From positions 15,682 through 36,332 of the forward strand of contig PAHQ01000088.1 of the NCBI GenBank assembly GCA_002705125.1: a stretch of 20,651 nucleotides of DNA, given 5' to 3'. Each line of letters begins with the position of its first letter. Position 1 is the stretch's first letter. Origin of the DNA: Verrucomicrobiales bacterium (GTDB lineage Bacteria; Verrucomicrobiota; Verrucomicrobiia; Verrucomicrobiales; DEV007). Below, in pieces: positions 16,189 through 20,651 of the stretch. The notes beneath the pieces are model-generated. The model ran no database searches. It saw only the letters and a list, made by a program, of their open reading frames with translations, and had not been told where the DNA came from. The translations under genes were made by a program, and so were the position numbers.

Positions 16189-16215
16189 TTTACAGACCGT
16201 AATTCCAAGTAAAAT
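16189..16215 (+). promoter_or_regulatory. Weak candidate promoter of the HtrA-like protease gene
   Basis: TTTACA (16189..16194) and TAAAAT (16210..16215) lie 15 bases apart, and the -10 element ends 7 bases before the ATG at 16223. The spacer is short, so this is only a candidate. If real, this mRNA too would be leaderless or nearly so. The rest of the 214-base divergent gap with parE is AT-rich and shows nothing recognisable. Confidence 0.25.
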
Positions 16216-16222
16216 TATTAAT

Positions 16223-17368
16223 ATGGAGAATAACCATGAAAACAAACCGTATAATTCTCACAGAAGAAGTAGCCTCCTTACATTCATTCTACTGGGTGCC
16301 GTTATATATATGGCAACCATTCAAGTAAAAGCATGGTGGAGTGATCAGACAGCAGCCTCAAGTACACCAAGGGCTGTGACTCCGAGAGAAGACCTTAAAG
16401 AAGATGAAAAGGCTACAATAAAACTCTTTGAAGAAACTTCGCCGAGTGTTGTTTTCATCACAACAATTAATTTAAGAAGAGATTTTTTTAGCACAAATAT
16501 TTATAAAATTCCTGCTGGCACTGGTTCTGGTTTCATATGGGATTCAGATGGACATATTGTAACAAACTACCATGTAATCAAAGGCGCAGACGAAGCAAAA
16601 ATTACTTTGTGGGATCAATCTACATGGGATGCTAAACTTGTAGGCGCAGAACCAGATAAAGATCTAGCAGTTCTTAAAATTAAAGCACCTGACAAACGAC
16701 TAAAACCTATCAAAATTGGAGAATCAAAAAACTTATTGGTTGGTCAAAATGCTTATGCCATTGGTAATCCTTTTGGTTTTGACCAAACCCTAACCACAGG
16801 AATCATAAGTGCATTGGGAAGAGAAATTGAATCCATTACAAGACGCCCTATAACTGGAGTGATTCAAACAAATGCTGCAATTAATCCAGGTAATTCAGGT
16901 GGCCCTCTTCTTGATAGCGCAAATCGATTAATAGGTATCAATACGGCCATATACTCTCCAACTGGATCTTATGCCGGAATAGGTTTTGCTGTTCCAGTTG
17001 ATACAGTTAACCGTATAGTCCCACAGCTAATTGAGTTTGGTAAAGTCATTAAACCCGGACTTGGAATTAATATTGCACCAGACTCTTTTGTTACTAATCG
17101 CCTTAATACTACTGGAGTATTAATACTTAATACGGTTCCAGGTGGAGGCGCAAAAAAAGCAGGGTTAAAAGCAACGACTCAGGCAGCAAACGGAAGGATA
17201 TCTATGGGGGACATCATTAAAGAAATCGAAGGAAAAACAGTTATAGATTCATCAGATTTATTCAGGATTCTTGACGCAAAAGTAGTCGGTGACAAAGTAA
17301 AAGTTACCGTGGACAGAGATGGGGAATCAAAAAAAATAGAAGTCACCCTAGGCGCGCTAAAAGAATAA
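16223..17368 (+). CDS. Membrane-anchored HtrA-family serine protease with one PDZ domain (DegS-like)
   Basis: An envelope quality-control or signalling protease of 381 residues. One hydrophobic segment (about 17-34) after a basic N-terminus (HRRSS) anchors it in the inner membrane with the rest outside. The trypsin-like domain carries the full triad: His117 in TNYHVI, Asp147 in DKDLAVLKI and Ser225 in NPGNSGGPLL. GTGSGF (99-104) and AIGNPFG (179-185) are further family motifs. A single PDZ domain (about 275-378) follows, with the GGGAKKAGLK and MGDIIKEIEGK segments. One PDZ plus an N-terminal anchor matches the DegS layout better than DegP, which has two. The stop is only 10 bases from the convergent PfkB-kinase stop, with no terminator between. 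Confidence 0.92.
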   Translation: MENNHENKPYNSHRRSSLLTFILLGAVIYMATIQVKAWWSDQTAASSTPRAVTPREDLKEDEKATIKLFEETSPSVVFITTINLRRDFFSTNIYKIPAGTGSGFIWDSDGHIVTNYHVIKGADEAKITLWDQSTWDAKLVGAEPDKDLAVLKIKAPDKRLKPIKIGESKNLLVGQNAYAIGNPFGFDQTLTTGIISALGREIESITRRPITGVIQTNAAINPGNSGGPLLDSANRLIGINTAIYSPTGSYAGIGFAVPVDTVNRIVPQLIEFGKVIKPGLGINIAPDSFVTNRLNTTGVLILNTVPGGGAKKAGLKATTQAANGRISMGDIIKEIEGKTVIDSSDLFRILDAKVVGDKVKVTVDRDGESKKIEVTLGALKE

Positions 17369-17378
17369 CTGCAAATAT

Positions 17379-18404
17379 TTAATTGAGCCCTCGAAATCCA
17401 TACTCTTCTCCTATTTTCAAGCAATCGTCCATCATAATTACACCTCCTGACGTAGTTGCGTCAAGAAGACAACTCGCCGCACTACAAGCTCCATAACGAA
17501 TGCATTCCTCAAGAGGTTTTGCTTTATTCATTCCCATAATAAATCCTGCTGCAAAGGCATCTCCTGCACCAGCAGCACCCTTGATCATTTTATTAGGCAA
17601 TTGAACAGATCCTCTGATAGCAGTTTCACCTGAAGACGAAACTCCAACAGCACCATAAGATGAATGTAGTATCACACAATCTCTAACTCCCATATCTAAA
17701 ACACTTCGAGCAGCGTAAAGTAAAGATTTTGAATCACTCTCTTTGACTTCTAAATCCAAAAGAGAACCTGCTTCAAATTCATTTAAAAAAAGAATATCAA
17801 TTTCAGGCAGGGAGGGTGAAATCACTTTTCTATAATCACCTAATTGAGCACTGACTAAGTCTACTATAGTGGTGTACCCTGATTTTGAGGCTTTAGCCAA
17901 AAGTTCACTAGCGCCAGTTTTTCCATTATCTAGGACTTTATCTAATGATTCGAGTAATAACAGATAACCTAAATAAAAATACTTAATTCCATCCACTTCG
18001 AGATCAACGTCTTTATCATTGAATAATGAATTAGCTCCTTCATGATGAAAGAAAGTTCGCCTACCAGTTGCAAGCACTGACATTGCGTCTGTGTAAGAGG
18101 TGCTAGCAGAATTAGTTTTAATTAATCCAGAAGCATCAATTCCATTCGCTAAACAATCTTTGATTATCCAATCACCATCATTATCATTTCCTACTAGACC
18201 CGAGGCTTTTAAAGGGAAATCTGCACCCAAACTAACAAGATCTTTGAGTAAATTATATGGACCTCCTCCATTAGATTTTGATTGTTCAAGAATAAAAGAT
18301 AATGCGTCTTGGTCCGGATAGGTATCAATAACTTTAACGTGATCAACTATCCAGTTGCCAGCAGCAATGATACCTTTTCTCTCCAATTGATCTTCTGCAT
18401 TCAT
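17379..18404 (-). CDS. PfkB-family carbohydrate kinase
   Basis: An ATP-dependent sugar kinase of the ribokinase/PfkB family, 341 residues, cytoplasmic. The N-terminal part has GNWIVDHV (16-23) and the substrate-side GGG motif in SNGGGPYNLLKDLVSLG (44-60). GLVGNDNDG (69-77) is the next family block. The C-terminal signature GAAGAGDAFAAG (276-287) carries the catalytic Asp282 and the anion hole. The length is normal. It is the last gene of a minus-strand operon after an aldolase and a Gfo/Idh/MocA dehydrogenase, so its substrate is probably an oxidised or isomerised sugar whose phosphate the aldolase then splits. The substrate itself cannot be read from the sequence. No terminator follows it. 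Confidence 0.88.
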   Translation of the reverse strand: MNAEDQLERKGIIAAGNWIVDHVKVIDTYPDQDALSFILEQSKSNGGGPYNLLKDLVSLGADFPLKASGLVGNDNDGDWIIKDCLANGIDASGLIKTNSASTSYTDAMSVLATGRRTFFHHEGANSLFNDKDVDLEVDGIKYFYLGYLLLLESLDKVLDNGKTGASELLAKASKSGYTTIVDLVSAQLGDYRKVISPSLPEIDILFLNEFEAGSLLDLEVKESDSKSLLYAARSVLDMGVRDCVILHSSYGAVGVSSSGETAIRGSVQLPNKMIKGAAGAGDAFAAGFIMGMNKAKPLEECIRYGACSAASCLLDATTSGGVIMMDDCLKIGEEYGFRGLN

Positions 18405-18411
18405 GCCGATC

Positions 18412-18427
18412 TATAGATTAATCTATA
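18412..18427. repeat. 16-base perfect palindrome between the dehydrogenase and kinase genes
   Basis: TATAGATTAATCTATA fills much of the 29-base gap in front of the PfkB-kinase start. A related half-site, ATATAGATTGAT, lies at the end of the upstream gene around 18451..18462. It could be a protein-binding site or an RNA hairpin that affects expression of the kinase; chance in AT-rich DNA is possible. Confidence 0.3.
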
Positions 18428-18433
18428 TCCTTA

Positions 18434-19555
18434 TCATTCATAATTTATTGATATAGATTGATTACTTTTTTGAGATTCAATAGCAGCTCCAAATAATTTG
18501 TGGCTAAACAGCGCCTCATCTGGAGTAACACATCCAAAATGTTCACCGAGTACCCCCTCACGTTCCGCAAAAAAAGCTGCCCACATTTGCATTAATACAT
18601 CAGGAAATCCCGGCTCAAATATTCCACCAGTTATGGTTTTAAAACTAGTATCAAATCCAATATCAATACGGCTCCACTTTTGTTCAGAGCCACGAGAAAA
18701 GGTCCAAAGAGTTCTAGGGTTTTTGGTGCTAAATTTTGCTCCACCTTCAGTACCAAGAACCTCAATAAACCAGGTGTCCGTTTCGCCAGGCGCTAATCTT
18801 TTCATCTCTAACCTCATAGGCACCTCACCTGAACCTTCTACTTCAACCCAGGTATGAAGCATCGCATTATCCCAAGTATCACAAATTCCTCCTGGCCTTT
18901 CGGGGTATCCCTTTTGTAATTGAGCGTAAACAGAATTTGGTTTCCAGCCTAGTCGAAAAGGAACATGACAAACATGCATTCCTAAGTCACCTAAAACACC
19001 AATTTCCCCACAAGTTGCTGATTGCCTCTTCCAATTAGCGGACTTATTCGGATCTAAATCACTACTGTGATGAAATCCTGATCTCACTTCAAGAATTCTT
19101 CCAAACTTACCAGACGAGGCAGCGTTGTAAACTCTTTGAGCTCCCGGGAAATAAGGGAATTCAGAACTACACCGTACAAATCTTCCAGAATTAGCTACCT
19201 TACTCAAAATTCTTTCCGCCGCCTCAAGGTCGATACCAAATGGTTTTTCCGCCAAAAGATCTTTTCCTGCATCCAAAACATCGGTATAAATTTTTTCGTG
19301 TAAATTATGAGGAACCGCCACATAGACCACATCAATCTCTGAATCGGCCAGAAGTTCCCTGTAGTCCTGAGTCAGAGTGATGCAACCTGGAACAGATTTA
19401 AACCAATCTAATGCATCAGCACTTACATCTGCAACTCCAATCAAAGCAGGATTTACATGACTATCATTAAGAGCAAACCATCTACCGAAAGCACTGGCGA
19501 CCTCCCTTCCCATAAGGCCACCACCAATAACTCCGACATTAATTTTACTACTCAT
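18434..19555 (-). CDS. Cytoplasmic Gfo/Idh/MocA family dehydrogenase (third of three)
   Basis: A 373-residue NAD(P)-dependent dehydrogenase without any signal, unlike the two Tat-exported relatives in the window. The Rossmann motif GVIGGGLMG is at 8-16, the Asp closing the second strand is in VADVS (41-45), VPHNLH at 81-86, and the family Lys motif AEKPFG at 102-107. The C-terminal half has LGDLGMHVCHVPFRLG, where His/Asp residues face the substrate. It sits 8 bases after the aldolase gene and 29 bases before the PfkB-kinase gene, so the three form one operon. By analogy with inositol catabolism, where IolG has the same fold, it probably oxidises a polyol or sugar early in the route. The substrate is unknown. 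Confidence 0.88.
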   Translation of the reverse strand: MSSKINVGVIGGGLMGREVASAFGRWFALNDSHVNPALIGVADVSADALDWFKSVPGCITLTQDYRELLADSEIDVVYVAVPHNLHEKIYTDVLDAGKDLLAEKPFGIDLEAAERILSKVANSGRFVRCSSEFPYFPGAQRVYNAASSGKFGRILEVRSGFHHSSDLDPNKSANWKRQSATCGEIGVLGDLGMHVCHVPFRLGWKPNSVYAQLQKGYPERPGGICDTWDNAMLHTWVEVEGSGEVPMRLEMKRLAPGETDTWFIEVLGTEGGAKFSTKNPRTLWTFSRGSEQKWSRIDIGFDTSFKTITGGIFEPGFPDVLMQMWAAFFAEREGVLGEHFGCVTPDEALFSHKLFGAAIESQKSNQSISINYE

Positions 19556-19563
19556 GAGCTAAT

Positions 19564-20394
19564 TTATTTTATTAGATCCAGAGCCTTTTCAGCATTAACA
19601 CCATCATGAACGACAGCCATTAGTGCTCTAGTGATTCCTGCGGGATTTTCATGCTGTATTACATTTCTACCGTAAACAATACCCGAAACCCCTTGGGCTA
19701 TAATGTTTTCTGTACGCTTTAGAATTTCTTCATCTGAAACCTTACCTCCACCCCTAACAAGCACTGGAATCTGCCCTGAAACTTCAACCACCCGGTGGTA
19801 TTGTGAGACATCATCAGTTGGGTCAGCTTTAATTATATCAGCTCCGAGCTCCACAGCCTGCCTCACTAATGGCATAATTTTTTCCTCGTCACCATTAACA
19901 GTATAACCACCAGACTCTTGGTTCTCTTTAAACACTAATGGTTCCACCATCATTGGCATCCCGTAAAGGTCACACTCTGGCTTCAATTGCAAAATATTAT
20001 CAATGCACTGAGCATGGACTTCCGGCGCTCCTGAAATCTCAAATAAATTTACACAAACACAGGCCGCATCCAATTGAACAGCTTGAAGAGCGGCATCGCC
20101 TATCACACTACTGAATGGGGAATCTGGTAACTCCTTACCATAGATATTTGCAACATCCACCCGAAGAACTAATGAAGGTTTTTCTCTACCTAGAACAGAT
20201 TGTAAATGCTTTGCCTGTCCAACTGTTAACTGAACAGCATCCGGACCGGCATTAATTACAGTAGAAATTGCAGATGATGCATCTTCAATACTCCCAAGGA
20301 AGCCATATTGATTAAAAAAACCATGATCAATTGCCACGTCAAAGCATCGTCCAGACTTAGAATTAAATAATCGTTTTAGTCTATATTCTTTCAT
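19564..20394 (-). CDS. Class I aldolase of the DeoC/LacD/FbaB (LsrF-like) family
   Basis: A 276-residue TIM-barrel protein. It opens with a short basic stretch, then FDVAIDHGF (18-26), where Asp23 and His24 mark the archaeal-type class I aldolases. The Schiff-base Lys is in GADIIKADPTDD (Lys189). VRGGGK (213-218) and YGRNVIQHENP (241-251) form the phosphate-binding and closing strands. These motifs match the archaeal-type fructose-bisphosphate aldolase/LsrF group rather than bacterial class II enzymes. It is the first gene of an operon with a dehydrogenase (8 bases downstream) and a PfkB kinase, so it most likely splits a ketose phosphate made by those two. Thiolase-type cleavage, as in LsrF, is an alternative. 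Its start lies only 70 bases after the rRNA terminator. Confidence 0.87.
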   Translation of the reverse strand: MKEYRLKRLFNSKSGRCFDVAIDHGFFNQYGFLGSIEDASSAISTVINAGPDAVQLTVGQAKHLQSVLGREKPSLVLRVDVANIYGKELPDSPFSSVIGDAALQAVQLDAACVCVNLFEISGAPEVHAQCIDNILQLKPECDLYGMPMMVEPLVFKENQESGGYTVNGDEEKIMPLVRQAVELGADIIKADPTDDVSQYHRVVEVSGQIPVLVRGGGKVSDEEILKRTENIIAQGVSGIVYGRNVIQHENPAGITRALMAVVHDGVNAEKALDLIK

Positions 20395-20463
20395 TTTTTA
20401 GTAATAAAATTTTAAACCCAAAGTAGAGAATTAAACAAGCAAGCTCTTGATAGGTATTTAAAC

Positions 20464-20494
20464 AAAAAAACCCAACCCCTTGAAGGGATTGGGT
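20464..20494 (-). terminator. Rho-independent terminator of the rRNA operon
   Basis: A ten- to eleven-pair stem (20470..20480 with 20484..20494, loop TGA) is followed on the minus strand by a T run at 20464..20470. The pair 20476/20488 is C/A on the plus strand but G-U in minus-strand RNA, which marks it as a minus-strand terminator. It begins about 35 bases after the 3' end of 5S rRNA. Confidence 0.88.
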
Positions 20495-20527
20495 ATTTTT
20501 TCTCATTATATAAAATAAAGAGAATTA

Positions 20528-20643
20528 AACTGGCAACGACCTACTCTCACGTAGCCTTTCGCTACACTACCATCGGCGCTGCAATGTTTCACTTCCGTGT
20601 TCGGGATGGGAACGGGTGGTTCCACTACGCTATGGTCACCAGA
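20528..20643 (-). rRNA. rrf: 5S ribosomal RNA
   Basis: The minus strand reads CTGGTGACCATAGCG at the 5' end and GTAGGTCGTTGCCAG at the 3' end; CTGGTGAC and GTTGCCAG pair to form helix I. The conserved CCATCCCGAAC and ACGGAAGTGAAA blocks lie in between. The length of about 116 bases is normal. The exact ends are set by helix I and may be off by a few bases. It is the last gene of an rRNA operon; 23S rRNA should lie beyond the right edge. Confidence 0.95.
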
Positions 20644-20651
20644 ATCCACAA

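Noticed and set aside
18498..18857. Open frame of 119 codons on the plus strand inside the third dehydrogenase gene
   Set aside because: It is antisense to a well-conserved dehydrogenase C-terminal domain and shows no recognisable motif; it is best explained as a shadow frame.
1..20651. CRISPR arrays, insertion sequences, tRNA genes, defence systems
   Set aside because: No spaced direct repeats, transposase, cloverleaf-like gene or recognisable defence gene was found in any part of the window.

Overview
The window looks like a stretch of an AT-rich chromosome from a marine-type member of the Planctomycetota/Verrucomicrobiota group, most likely Verrucomicrobiota. This is an inference from gene content: a secreted sulfatase, three Gfo/Idh/MocA oxidoreductases (two with Tat signals), a DUF1080 protein, a thioredoxin reductase with the GTGCAG flavin motif, and two secreted proteins of types I associate with this group. 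No phage, insertion sequence, CRISPR array or tRNA gene is visible. No gap between genes exceeds 300 bases; the longest (3827..4083) holds only weak hairpins.

Layout. (1) 1..3826, minus strand: a polysaccharide-type operon read Gfo/Idh/MocA -> HEAT-like protein -> sulfatase -> short-chain dehydrogenase, the last cut by the window edge. (2) 4084..8472: rpmB on the minus strand, divergent from a plus-strand run of lysA, a secreted caspase-like candidate, bioB, and a secreted double-psi-barrel candidate. (3) 8472..10646, minus: DUF1080 then a Tat-exported Gfo/Idh/MocA protein, closed by a strong terminator; together they fit 3-keto-glycoside cleavage outside the cytoplasm. (4) 10812..13973, minus: a two-domain LOG-family protein, a cytoplasmic beta-propeller protein, then trxB with its own promoter. 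(5) 14143..17368: parE (minus) divergent from a membrane-anchored HtrA/DegS-like protease (plus). (6) 17379..20394, minus: aldolase -> Gfo/Idh/MocA -> PfkB kinase, a tight cytoplasmic sugar-catabolism operon. (7) 20464..20643, minus: 5S rRNA and the terminator of an rRNA operon whose other genes lie beyond the right edge.

How the genes work together. Regions 1, 3 and 6 outline a saprophyte that strips sulfate from polysaccharides, oxidises and cleaves glycosides outside the cytoplasm, then oxidises, phosphorylates and splits a sugar or polyol inside. Which sugar is not shown by the sequence. The remaining genes are housekeeping: translation, lysine and biotin synthesis, redox, topology and envelope proteolysis.

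Gene starts almost never carry a Shine-Dalgarno sequence, and the best-looking promoter of trxB lies so close to its start codon that the mRNA may be leaderless. The most interesting leads are the secreted His/Cys candidate peptidase (5801..6580), the duplicated LOG protein paired with a propeller protein (11790..13973), and the undefined three-enzyme sugar pathway (17379..20394).
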